Assembly: GCA_013153335.1 (NCBI GenBank)
Contig: JAADEP010000114.1
Location: 1 to 6,495 of the forward strand
Length of the DNA stretch: 6,495 nt
Source of the DNA: Chloroflexota bacterium
Lineage (GTDB): Bacteria; Chloroflexota; Anaerolineae; Anaerolineales; DRMV01
Direction: 5' to 3'
Part shown: piece by piece, positions 1 to 5,900 of the stretch
Layout: each line of letters opens with the position of its first letter
Numbering within the stretch: the first letter of the stretch is position 1
Notes under the pieces: model-generated
Told to the model about the DNA's origin: nothing
Seen by the model: only the letters and a program-made list of their open reading frames with translations
The model's database searches: none
Translations under genes and position numbers: made by a program

Positions 1-840
1 CGCGACCAACGGCAAGAAGACCAACATCATGTTGACCGGATCGGGCGTGGGCGTAATGGCCGCGGCCAGAACGGCCAGGGCCACGATGATGATGCGCGAG
101 TATTCCTGCAAGGTCCGGGCCCGCACCCAGCCCAGCCGCGCAAGCGCGTACATCACCAACGGGAACTCAAAGGCCACCCCCACCCAAAACATCAGGCTGG
201 TGACAAAGCTGAAGTACGATTCCGGTCGCGGGCGGGTCGGGATGTCCATAAAGTTCAACAAGAACGGCAGCGCGACGGGGAGCATCACAAAATAAGCGAA
301 CAACACGCCGCCCAAGAAGAACAACACCACCACGGGCATAATGGCCAGGGCCCACACCCGAGTTCGGGGGTACAGCCCCGGCGCGATGAAGGCGTACATT
401 TCCAAATAGATGTAGGGCAGGGCCAAAATAAAGCCGCTCAGCACAGCCACCCGCATGGTCACGCCCAGGGGCTCGGTCACGCCGATGGCCTGCAGGTTCT
501 CCACCCCGCCGATGGGCCGCGTGAGCCAATCCATCAACGTGGGCAGGAACGCGAAGCTGATGAAGGTGGCCAGGAAGAACGCGACGAGCGCGCGGAACAG
601 GTGGGGCCGAAACGCGAAGAGATGCTCGAGCACCTCCTTGGGGTCCTTAACCGCGACCGTCAACGCGTCGCCAAAGGGCATCTCCTTCGGCGGCGCGGTA
701 AAGAAGTGCACGATGCGCTTCCGCAACCGATACACCCCTCGGGCTGCCCAGCGCCACGCGCGCCACACCTGCCACCAGGGCCACCACAGCGGGAGCAACA
801 CCCGAACGAGGCCGCGTACCAAGCGCTTCCCCAGGCTCAT
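1..840 (-). CDS. tatC: Sec-independent protein translocase subunit TatC (partial, 3' end outside window)
   Basis: This is the multi-spanning core receptor of the twin-arginine translocase, which exports folded proteins across the cytoplasmic membrane. The window holds the first 280 residues and ends inside the sixth membrane segment. Seen: family-typical stretches TEPLGVTMRVAVLSG (122-136), MYAFIAPGLYPRTR (148-161), FAYFVMLP (181-188), FEFPLVMYAL (224-233) and the TPTPDPVN loop (263-270). Hydrophobic segments lie near 80-100, 128-150, 163-190, 211-235, 249-262 and 268 onward. F151, E225 and P109 match E. coli F94, E170 and P48. The equivalents of E. coli E15 and E103 are A76 and T160. About 65 residues precede the usual N-terminus, including a tryptophan-rich stretch (W19-W31). 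The ATG at 840 overlaps the upstream tatA/B stop as ATGA, with a GAGG seven bases upstream, suggesting translational coupling. The family call is firm; the consequence of the substitutions is inference. Confidence 0.96.
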   Translation of the reverse strand, partial: MSLGKRLVRGLVRVLLPLWWPWWQVWRAWRWAARGVYRLRKRIVHFFTAPPKEMPFGDALTVAVKDPKEVLEHLFAFRPHLFRALVAFFLATFISFAFLPTLMDWLTRPIGGVENLQAIGVTEPLGVTMRVAVLSGFILALPYIYLEMYAFIAPGLYPRTRVWALAIMPVVVLFFLGGVLFAYFVMLPVALPFLLNFMDIPTRPRPESYFSFVTSLMFWVGVAFEFPLVMYALARLGWVRARTLQEYSRIIIVALAVLAAAITPTPDPVNMMLVFLPLVA

Positions 841-1340
841 GACGCATCCTCAGCAGGAGCAGAATGGGCCTCATCGGCCATGCCGTCCGGTGCGGACCGC
901 GCGGATGCCGCGTCCACCGCGAGGTCTGGGCTCGCGACAAAGGGCTGCGGCCCGGCCTCCGCGCGCGTCGCGTCCGCCTCCGATGCCGCACCGTCCGCCG
1001 AAGCCGGCGGCGTGACCCGCGGGATGCGCCCCTGGGCCCGCCGACGGCGCACGTCCCCTTCGACGGACCGGGGGCCCCACGCGGCCGCGTGCATCGTGGC
1101 CTCCATCTCCTGGACCGTGGACCGCCAGGCCTCCTGCACATTCGCGTCTCGCAGCGCCTCTTGAAACTCGCGATGCAGCACGTACCGCGTCCTCGTGACC
1201 GCCTGCCAAGCTTCCGAACGCAAGACCCGTGCCCACAGCGCGCCCAACCGGCGCATCACCCCGACCCAATCCTCTGGCCGAAACAGCAGCAGGACCAACA
1301 CGAGCAACACAAGCAGCTCAGGGCCGCCGATGTTGAACAT
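837..1340 (-). CDS. tatB: TatA/TatB-family translocase subunit, TatB-like
   Basis: This 167-residue protein has the single-span Tat layout: a short periplasmic N-terminus, one membrane helix (about residues 5-20), a hinge and an amphipathic helix (about 25-60). A charged region follows, then an Ala/Pro/Asp/Glu-rich low-complexity tail from about residue 95. The start MFNIGGPELL carries Glu at position 8, as in E. coli TatB, where TatA has Gln; this favours TatB. No separate TatA lies in the window, so it could also be a bifunctional TatA/B. The hinge reads FRPEDW, so the normally conserved glycine before proline is Arg21. The partner is TatC, whose start overlaps this stop by four bases. The ATG at 1340 is three bases after the nusB stop and has a strong GGGGAGG Shine-Dalgarno eight bases upstream that overlaps the end of nusB. 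The family is secure; TatB versus TatA is less so. Confidence 0.88.
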   Translation of the reverse strand: MFNIGGPELLVLLVLVLLLFRPEDWVGVMRRLGALWARVLRSEAWQAVTRTRYVLHREFQEALRDANVQEAWRSTVQEMEATMHAAAWGPRSVEGDVRRRRAQGRIPRVTPPASADGAASEADATRAEAGPQPFVASPDLAVDAASARSAPDGMADEAHSAPAEDAS

Positions 1341-1343
1341 GAC

Positions 1344-1829
1344 TCACGCCTCCCCTGTGCTCGGGCTGCCCAGGCTATCCCGATCGCCATCCCCCATGGC
1401 CCGACGCAAATCGCGCCGGATGGCCTCGAGCTCGCGCACCAGGCTGCCCAAAACCCCGTTCACGAACCGCGGCGTGCTCTCGCTGCCAAACATCTTGGCG
1501 AGCTCCACCGCCTCGTTCACCACCACCCGCGGGGGCGTGCGCTCGGGCGAGAGGGCCATCTCCCACAAGGCCATGCGCAGCAGATTGCGCTCGATCGCGG
1601 GCAGGTGCTCGACCGGCCACGCGGGCGCGTGCCGCGCGATGTGCTGATCCAGCCAGGGCCGCAAAGGGACCACGCCCTCGACGATCTGCCGGGCAAAGGC
1701 CGCGAGCTCGGGCTCAAGGCCCTCCTCCTGGATGCGCTCGCGCAAAACCGTCGCGGGCGGATGGCCCGCGAGGTCGATCTCGTACAACGCCTTGAGAGCC
1801 AGGGCGCGCGCGCGGGTCCGGGCCTTCAT
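1344..1829 (-). CDS. nusB: Transcription antitermination factor NusB
   Basis: NusB is a small all-helical RNA-binding protein that, with NusE (ribosomal protein S10), binds boxA RNA and promotes antitermination, chiefly of rRNA operons. The 161 residues compare with about 130-150 for most relatives. The excess is a polar C-terminal tail from about residue 146 (Gly, Asp, Ser) that is probably disordered. Diagnostic motifs are an Arg-rich N-terminal helix leading into ALKALYEIDLAG (11-22), AIERNLLRMALWEMAL (78-93), VNEAVELAKMFGSE (104-117) and PRFVNGVLGSLV (120-131). The ATG at 1829 overlaps the upstream Asp23-family stop as ATGA, with GGAGG four bases upstream. The stop is three bases before the tatA/B start. 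Sitting beside an Asp23/Gls24-family gene recalls the yqhY-nusB neighbourhood of Bacillus; sitting directly before tat genes is less usual. Confidence 0.96.
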   Translation of the reverse strand: MKARTRARALALKALYEIDLAGHPPATVLRERIQEEGLEPELAAFARQIVEGVVPLRPWLDQHIARHAPAWPVEHLPAIERNLLRMALWEMALSPERTPPRVVVNEAVELAKMFGSESTPRFVNGVLGSLVRELEAIRRDLRRAMGDGDRDSLGSPSTGEA

Positions 1830-2188
1830 TCGTCCTCCGGATCGGGCTCAGGAAACTCGATGTCCTCAATGTGGACGTTGATCCGCCCCGGCGTCATGCC
1901 GAGCATACGCTCCAGGGCCTGAGCCAGGGCCTTCTGTAGCTCCCGGCTCACCTGGCGGATGTTTTGCCGACCATCGAGGATGACGTACACGTCCACGTCC
2001 ACCACATCATCCTCGTGGATCTGCAACCGCACGCCTTCCTCCTGCCGCCGGAGAAAGCGATTGACCGCGCCGGGCACCGGGGCCAGCCCGTGCACCCCAG
2101 GGACCTTGAGGGCCTCCAGGCGCATGATCGCGAGCAGCACATCCGGCGCGATGGTGGTCTTGCCAGGGGTCACGTTCGGGTCAGCCAT
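1826..2188 (-). CDS. Asp23/Gls24 family envelope stress response protein
   Basis: A 120-residue protein that is essentially one Asp23/Gls24 (DUF322) domain. Supporting segments are TIAPDVLLAIMRLEALKVPG (12-31), typical of the family's opening helix with the VPGV turn, then the hydrophobic strand VVDVDVYVILDG (62-73). The helix IRQVSRELQKALAQALERML (77-96) and the final strand RINVHIEDIEF (102-112) follow. The tail is acidic (PEPDPEDE). Family members in Gram-positive bacteria are linked to envelope or alkaline stress, and YqhY is linked to acetyl-CoA carboxylase genes; the exact role here is unknown. No signal peptide or membrane segment is visible. The ATG at 2188 has a strong GGAGG (2196-2200) seven bases upstream. 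It is the first gene of a packed operon and overlaps nusB by four bases. Confidence 0.9.
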   Translation of the reverse strand: MADPNVTPGKTTIAPDVLLAIMRLEALKVPGVHGLAPVPGAVNRFLRRQEEGVRLQIHEDDVVDVDVYVILDGRQNIRQVSRELQKALAQALERMLGMTPGRINVHIEDIEFPEPDPEDE

Positions 2189-2195
2189 CTTCCTT

Positions 2196-2200
2196 CCTCC
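2196..2200 (-). promoter_or_regulatory. Ribosome binding site of the Asp23-family gene
   Basis: A consensus GGAGG on the minus strand lies seven bases before the ATG at 2188. It supports that start and marks the translational entry point of the asp23-nusB-tat operon. Confidence 0.8.
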
Positions 2201-2217
2201 ACACCGTGCTGTCCCTC

Positions 2218-2223
2218 ATTATA
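2218..2223 (-). promoter_or_regulatory. Probable -10 element of the asp23-nusB-tat operon promoter
   Basis: The minus strand reads TATAAT exactly, in an otherwise GC-rich region, 30-35 bases before the ATG at 2188. A start about seven bases downstream, near 2211, would leave a leader of about 22 bases that contains the Shine-Dalgarno. A TG abuts the hexamer directly (TGTATAAT), which is not the spaced TGn extended -10. No good -35 hexamer is seen at 16-18 bases (GGCCTG or similar), so the promoter may be weak or activator-dependent. This is inferred from the motif and its position. Confidence 0.6.
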
Positions 2224-2260
2224 CAGGACTTCCCCGGACCCAGGCCCTCGTTCGGCTCAC

Positions 2261-2281
2261 GGGGCGGCTGAACCTGCGCGC
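2261..2281. repeat. Degenerate copy of the first REP-like palindrome
   Basis: The segment reads GGGCGGCTGAACCTGCGCGC and closely resembles the first palindrome of copy B, but its right arm has decayed so that pairing is broken. It lies between copy A and the operon promoter. It could be a remnant of a third unit. Confidence 0.45.
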
Positions 2282-2288
2282 TTGGTCC

Positions 2289-2395
2289 GCGGGCGGCGAA
2301 ACCCGCCCGCTACAAATTTACCGCCACATGCCGCCACGTTGGGCTGGGCAATTCGTGTGCAATGTTATCCTAGCCGCGGGCTTCCAGCCCACGGC
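2289..2395. repeat. REP/BIME-like palindrome doublet, copy A
   Basis: Two GC-rich palindromes are separated by about 62 bases. The first has perfect 8-base arms (2289-2296 and 2303-2310) around a six-base loop. The second has 10-base arms (2373-2382 and 2386-2395) around a TCC loop, with one mismatch (2377/2391). Read on the minus strand the first begins GTAGCGGGC; read on the plus strand the second begins CTAGCCGCGGG. They therefore look like one repeat family in opposite orientation, with an NTAG foot overlapping the stem base. This layout recalls REP pairs (BIMEs). Assignment to a mobile family is inference. Confidence 0.7.
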
Positions 2396-2433
2396 GGCAG
2401 CGGTAGCGCGAGCACACCCATGGCCGCGGGACG

Positions 2434-2454
2434 CAGGCGGCTGAAGCCGCGCCC
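2434..2454. repeat. Degenerate copy of the first REP-like palindrome, between units A and B
   Basis: The segment contains GGCGGCTGAAGCCGC, which shares the GGCGGCTGAA core with copy B and has compensating arms (GCGGCT and AGCCGC around GA). On the minus strand a TAAGC lies a few bases beyond it, near 2456-2460, similar to the foot of the complete copies. Confidence 0.4.
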
Positions 2455-2477
2455 CGCTTAGCTCACCCGCCTCACCC

Positions 2478-2588
2478 GCGGGCGGCTGAACCCGCCCGCT
2501 ATCCTGCCGTCTGCCAGGCGCGCCCGCGCGTTGGGCCGGATAATTCGCGCGCAATTTTATAACTAGCCGCGGGCTTCCAGCCCGCGGC
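2478..2588. repeat. REP/BIME-like palindrome doublet, copy B
   Basis: The second copy of the same unit lies about 190 bases after copy A. The first palindrome has perfect 8-base arms (2478-2485 and 2492-2499) with a CTGAAC loop. The second has perfect 10-base arms (2566-2575 and 2579-2588) with a TCC loop. The feet are ATAG (minus strand, ending at 2499) and CTAG (plus strand, 2563-2566). The linker beside the second palindrome also matches copy A (2338-2372 against 2530-2565): both carry GTTGGGC, AATTCG and GCAAT in order, with a one-base indel. The similarity therefore extends beyond the palindromes. Confidence 0.7.
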
Positions 2589-2635
2589 GGGGAGGCGGCG
2601 CTCCACCGCGACTGCCCCTTTCGCCTCCCCCGCCG
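2585..2635 (-). terminator. Imperfect hairpin downstream of the ClC gene (possible 3' structure, no U-tract)
   Basis: Arms at 2585-2597 and 2622-2635 pair over 13 bases with a single bulged G, around a 24-base loop. The hairpin lies 36 bases past the ClC stop. The low-coordinate arm shares bases 2585-2588 with the second palindrome of REP-like copy B, so the two hairpins would compete. No run of T follows on the minus strand, only the AT-rich stretch near 2551-2565 after the REP hairpin. It is therefore not a classical intrinsic terminator. It could stabilise the 3' end or be incidental to GC-rich repeats. Confidence 0.3.
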
Positions 2636-2670
2636 CTTGACGGTTTCTACAACCTTTGCATACACCCGAC

Positions 2671-4716
2671 TCATGCCTGCGCGGCCTCCGGGCCTTCCAG
2701 CAGGTGCCGGCGCACCCGTTCCGCGTGCTTATGCTTGGTGTAAATGGTCACCTTATCCCCGGCCTGCAAGAGGGTGTCGCCGTGGGGGAACCAGACCTTT
2801 CGGCCCCGCCGCACCGAGACCAACAGGCTATCCTCGGGCAAGTGGAGGTCGCGCACGCGCTTGTTGACGGCCCACGCGTGAAGCGGCAGTTCAATGTGGA
2901 AGAACTCCAGGTCCTCGTCGTGGGCCAAGGCCATATCCTGACGCAGCTGCTTCTCCTCTTCTCGCCGCGCGACCGCGACGTTGTACGCGGTGATGATATC
3001 CCGGCGCCGGATGACGCCGATGAGGTGCCGCGGGTTCGAGCGTTCGACCACGGGCAGGCGGCTGATGTCGCGCAGGCCCATCTTGCGCATCACGTCCCAC
3101 AAATTCTCGTCCGGATAGGCGACGATCAAGTCCGTGGTCATAATGTCCCGGACCTTCAAATTCTCGAAGTCCGGGCGCTTGGTCGCGCGCTGGTAATCGC
3201 TCAGCGCGACCATGCCCACCAGCTCGCCTTTGTGATTGAGGACCGGGAAGCCGTGCACGTGGGCCTCTTCAAAGGCTTGGCCCAGCATCTTGACCGGCAT
3301 CCAATCAGGCACGGTTTCGGGATGGGGGTCCATGGCCTGCGCGACCTTGATGCGTTCCATAATGTCCACATCCCGGCCATAGCGCAGGTTGATGCCCCGC
3401 AAGCGCAGCTTGAGGGTGTAGATCGACTCTTTGTGGAGATGCTGCGCGATCAACGTGCTCACCACGGTCGCGAACATCAGGGGCAAGATCAGCCGGTAGT
3501 CGTTCGACATCTCGAAGACGATCATGATCGCGGTAATGGGCGCGCGCGCGGCACCCGCGAAGGTCGCGGCCATGCCCACGAGCGCGTACGCGCCCGGGTT
3601 GATGCCCAGCCCGGGCAGCCAATCGCGCAACACCAGGCCCAGGCTACCGCCCAGGGCCGCGCCCGCAAAGAGCGCGGGCGCGAACACACCGCCCGAGTTC
3701 CCTGAGCCCAGGGTGAAGCTGGTCGCGATGAGCTTGATGAAGGCCAGCGCGAAGAGCAGGCCCAGCGAGACCTGCACGTTGGTCCGGATCACCTCGCCGA
3801 TGAACTCCAAGCCCGGCCCCAGCACCTGGGGGAAGAACAGCCCGATCATCGCGGTCAACGCCATGCCGACCGCGGGCTTGAGCCATTCGACGAAATTCCA
3901 GTTATCGAACACCTCTTCCATCGCGTAGAGAATCTTGATGAAAAACACCGCGAGGAAGGCGGTCAACACGCCCAAAAAGGTATAGAACACAATTTCAACC
4001 GGCGAACTCAACCCATAAGGCTGCACCTGAAACGCGGGCGCTTCGCCCAAATACGCGTGGCTGACGATGCTCGCGGTCACGGCCGCAATGACCACGATCC
4101 CGAAGTTCGCCATTTCGAACTCGCCCAGGATGACCTCGAGCGCGAACATCACGCCCGCGATGGGCGCGTTGAATGTGGCCGCGATGCCGCTGGCCGCGCC
4201 GGCCGCGACCAAAATCTTCAAGCGCTCGGTGGAGAACCGCAACCACTGGCCCAACACCGAGCCCAAGGCCGCGCCAATCTGCACAATGGGCCCTTCTCGG
4301 CCAGCCGAGCCTCCCACGCCAATGGTGAACGCGGACCCCAAGGCCTTGGCCACCACAACCGCGGGCCGAATGCGGCCCCCGTGGACCGCGATGGCCAGCA
4401 TCACCTCGGGCACACCGTGGCCTTTGGCCTCGGGCGCGATGTAGGTGACGATCAGGCCGGTGATAATGCCGCCCAGGATCATGATCCCGAACATCCCGGG
4501 CACGCCCCATGCCGCTCGGATGTGCTCGCTCCACTGCTGGACCGCGTGCAGCAGCTTAATGAACAGCACCGCGCCGTAGCCGGTGGTCAAACCCACCACG
4601 ACCGCGGTCAACGAAAGCCAGAACAACGTGGGCGGGACCAAGGGCCGCTCGTCCCGCAGCGGGGGCAGGGTCAGACGACGCCCGCTCGCAGCCGCTGCGT
4701 GGGTCTCATCGCTCAT
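2671..4716 (-). CDS. ClC-family anion channel/transporter with two CBS domains and a C-terminal RCK_C domain
   Basis: A 681-residue inner-membrane protein of the voltage-gated chloride channel (ClC) family. The membrane domain spans about residues 30-430. Pore motifs are GHGVP (99-103, against GSGIP in E. coli ClC-ec1), GREGP (139-143) with gating glutamate E141, FNAPIAG (182-188), GGVFAP (342-347), and Y433 at the position of the anion-coordinating tyrosine. The residue matching the proton glutamate E203 of ClC-ec1 is V195. A CBS pair covers about 458-580. Residues about 600-675 resemble an RCK_C (TrkA_C) ligand-binding domain (DSLLVSVRRGRKVWFPHGDT, then LLQAGDKVTIYT). These cytosolic domains suggest nucleotide or other ligand control. 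The ATG at 4716 was chosen over an upstream in-frame start at 4854 because it overlaps the aminotransferase stop as ATGA and has GGGAGGTG five bases upstream. Substrate (chloride or another anion) and mode (channel or exchanger) are not settled. Confidence 0.93.
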   Translation of the reverse strand: MSDETHAAAASGRRLTLPPLRDERPLVPPTLFWLSLTAVVVGLTTGYGAVLFIKLLHAVQQWSEHIRAAWGVPGMFGIMILGGIITGLIVTYIAPEAKGHGVPEVMLAIAVHGGRIRPAVVVAKALGSAFTIGVGGSAGREGPIVQIGAALGSVLGQWLRFSTERLKILVAAGAASGIAATFNAPIAGVMFALEVILGEFEMANFGIVVIAAVTASIVSHAYLGEAPAFQVQPYGLSSPVEIVFYTFLGVLTAFLAVFFIKILYAMEEVFDNWNFVEWLKPAVGMALTAMIGLFFPQVLGPGLEFIGEVIRTNVQVSLGLLFALAFIKLIATSFTLGSGNSGGVFAPALFAGAALGGSLGLVLRDWLPGLGINPGAYALVGMAATFAGAARAPITAIMIVFEMSNDYRLILPLMFATVVSTLIAQHLHKESIYTLKLRLRGINLRYGRDVDIMERIKVAQAMDPHPETVPDWMPVKMLGQAFEEAHVHGFPVLNHKGELVGMVALSDYQRATKRPDFENLKVRDIMTTDLIVAYPDENLWDVMRKMGLRDISRLPVVERSNPRHLIGVIRRRDIITAYNVAVARREEEKQLRQDMALAHDEDLEFFHIELPLHAWAVNKRVRDLHLPEDSLLVSVRRGRKVWFPHGDTLLQAGDKVTIYTKHKHAERVRRHLLEGPEAAQA

Positions 4717-5891
4717 GGTTGCACCTCCCGAGCTAAAGATTGCCGCCGTACGCTGCTGGGGATGTTGACCAACCGCGGCGCCAGCGACCGCGCGACCGGC
4801 AGGCCATCGGTCTGGCACGCCCGATACATAGGCAGGTCGGGCATCAACCGCCACGCGGCCCGGGCCAAAACGCCGCGGCGATGCGCGTATTCCAAAAACG
4901 CGGTGCGCGTGGCCTCATCGTCCCAGAGAAGCGCGTTGAGCCAGAAATTGCTGCGCGCGGCCGGGGGCTCGTCCACAAAGCCCACCCCGAGCTGCTGCGC
5001 CAACGCGCGATACGCATGCGCCAAAGCCCGCTTATCTTCCAGGAACCGGGGCAGCTGCTCAAGCTGCGCCAGCCCAACCGCCGCGTTCACGTTGGGCATT
5101 CGATAATTATACCCCACCTCGTCGTGCACATACTCGTAGGGGTGCGGCACCTTCGCGGTCGTGCTTAAGTGGCGCACCCGGTCCGCCAGGGCGGGGTCCT
5201 GGGTCACGATCATCCCGCCGCCGCCCGTGGTCACGATCTTGTTGCCGTTGAAGCTGAACACGCCCACGCGGCCAAAGGTGCCCGCGTGCCGACCCTGGTA
5301 CCAACTGCCCAGGGCCTCGGCCGCGTCCTCAACCACGGGCAGGCCATACTCGCGGCACAGGCCGACCAGCTCGGTGATGCGCATGGGGTGGCCAAAGGTG
5401 TGGACGGGCAGGCACGCGGCAATGCGGCGGCCCGTGCGGCGGTTGTACACGCCGTCCGACCGGGGCAAGGCGTACGCGCGCAAGAACGCGGCCACCGCGT
5501 CGGGCGAGAGGCCCAAAGTCTCGGCGTCGATATCCACGAACACCGGATGCGCGTTCACGTACCGGATCGCGTTTGCGGTGGCGACAAAGGTGAGCGGCTG
5601 GGTGATCACTTCATCCCCAGGCCGGACCCCCACGGCCAGCAAGGCCAAATGCAGCCCCGCGGTGCCGCTCACCACCGCGACCGCGTGCTCGGCAGCCACG
5701 TAGCGCGCGAATTGGCGCTCAAACTCGCGCACAAACGGCCCCACATACGAGACGTACGTGCTGCGGATGGTCTCGGTGAGGTATTCGGCCTCCCGCCCCG
5801 CGAAGCGCGGCACGTGCAGCGGGATGGGGTCTTCGTCGGGGTATTGCTGCCGAATGAACGCGATCAAAGGCTCAAATCGGGGATCGCTCAT
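4713..5891 (-). CDS. LegC-family PLP-dependent sugar-nucleotide aminotransferase (DegT/DnrJ/EryC1/StrS)
   Basis: A 392-residue cytosolic type I fold aminotransferase of the DegT/DnrJ/EryC1/StrS group. These enzymes transfer an amino group, usually from glutamate, to a keto-sugar nucleotide. The overall sequence matches the LegC type: an N-terminal LIAFIRQQYP and IPLHVPRF (9-30), then TYVSYVGPFVREFE (45-58). Next come the phosphate-cup segment SGTAGLHLAL (75-84) and TQPLTFVATANAIRYVNA (97-114). CLPVHTFGHP (160-169), the cofactor aspartate in VEDAAEALGS (187-196), SFNGNKIVTTGGGGM (213-227) with Schiff-base lysine K218, and YNYRMPNVNAAVGLAQLEQLP (split at 261-281) complete it. LegC enzymes act in legionaminic-acid-type nonulosonate synthesis, but substrate cannot be read from the sequence. 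The ATG at 5891 is preferred to a GTG at 5900 because GGAGAAGG lies nine bases before the ATG. The stop overlaps the ClC start. Confidence 0.92.
   Translation of the reverse strand: MSDPRFEPLIAFIRQQYPDEDPIPLHVPRFAGREAEYLTETIRSTYVSYVGPFVREFERQFARYVAAEHAVAVVSGTAGLHLALLAVGVRPGDEVITQPLTFVATANAIRYVNAHPVFVDIDAETLGLSPDAVAAFLRAYALPRSDGVYNRRTGRRIAACLPVHTFGHPMRITELVGLCREYGLPVVEDAAEALGSWYQGRHAGTFGRVGVFSFNGNKIVTTGGGGMIVTQDPALADRVRHLSTTAKVPHPYEYVHDEVGYNYRMPNVNAAVGLAQLEQLPRFLEDKRALAHAYRALAQQLGVGFVDEPPAARSNFWLNALLWDDEATRTAFLEYAHRRGVLARAAWRLMPDLPMYRACQTDGLPVARSLAPRLVNIPSSVRRQSLAREVQP
4722..4729 (-). promoter_or_regulatory. Ribosome binding site of the ClC gene
   Basis: GGGAGGTG on the minus strand lies five bases before the ATG at 4716, inside the last codons of the aminotransferase gene. 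It decides the start in favour of 4716 and supports independent or coupled reinitiation at the overlap. Confidence 0.75.
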
Positions 5892-5900
5892 GGTACCCAC

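Larger units (their letters stand above)
2189..2670. other. Gene-free interval between the ClC gene and the asp23-nusB-tat operon
   Basis: This 482-base stretch has no credible gene. It contains the REP-like doublets, their degenerate relatives, the imperfect hairpin next to the ClC stop and the operon promoter. The linkers within the repeats are locally AT-richer (for example around 2551-2563) than the surrounding coding DNA. Confidence 0.8.

Noticed and set aside
167..529. Minus-strand open frame of 120 codons inside tatC
   Set aside because: It is out of frame with the unmistakable TatC reading frame that runs open from 840 to the window edge.
864..1922. Plus-strand open frame of 352 codons opposite tatB, nusB and the Asp23-family gene
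   Set aside because: It crosses three recognisable genes on the other strand and has an Arg/His/Pro-rich translation with no motifs.
2289..2588. CRISPR array
   Set aside because: Only two spaced units with similar, not unique, linkers and opposite-facing palindromes; spacing and structure do not fit direct repeats with unique spacers.
2318..2674. Minus-strand open frame of 118 codons between the ClC gene and the asp23 operon
   Set aside because: It runs through both REP-like units, its Arg/Gly/Pro/Ala-rich translation repeats because the DNA repeats, and it overlaps the ClC stop. No family resemblance is seen.
2656..3705. Long plus-strand open frame of 349 codons opposite the ClC gene
   Set aside because: It is the antisense of strongly supported ClC coding sequence; the His/Arg/Gln-rich composition is typical of a GC-rich shadow frame.
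4717..4854. In-frame 46-residue N-terminal extension of the ClC protein
   Set aside because: It would lie entirely within the aminotransferase C-terminus; the ATGA overlap and strong Shine-Dalgarno at 4722-4729 mark the shorter start.
4057..5106. Plus-strand open frame of 349 codons opposite the ClC and aminotransferase genes
   Set aside because: It spans two well-supported antisense genes and has low-complexity, family-less translation.
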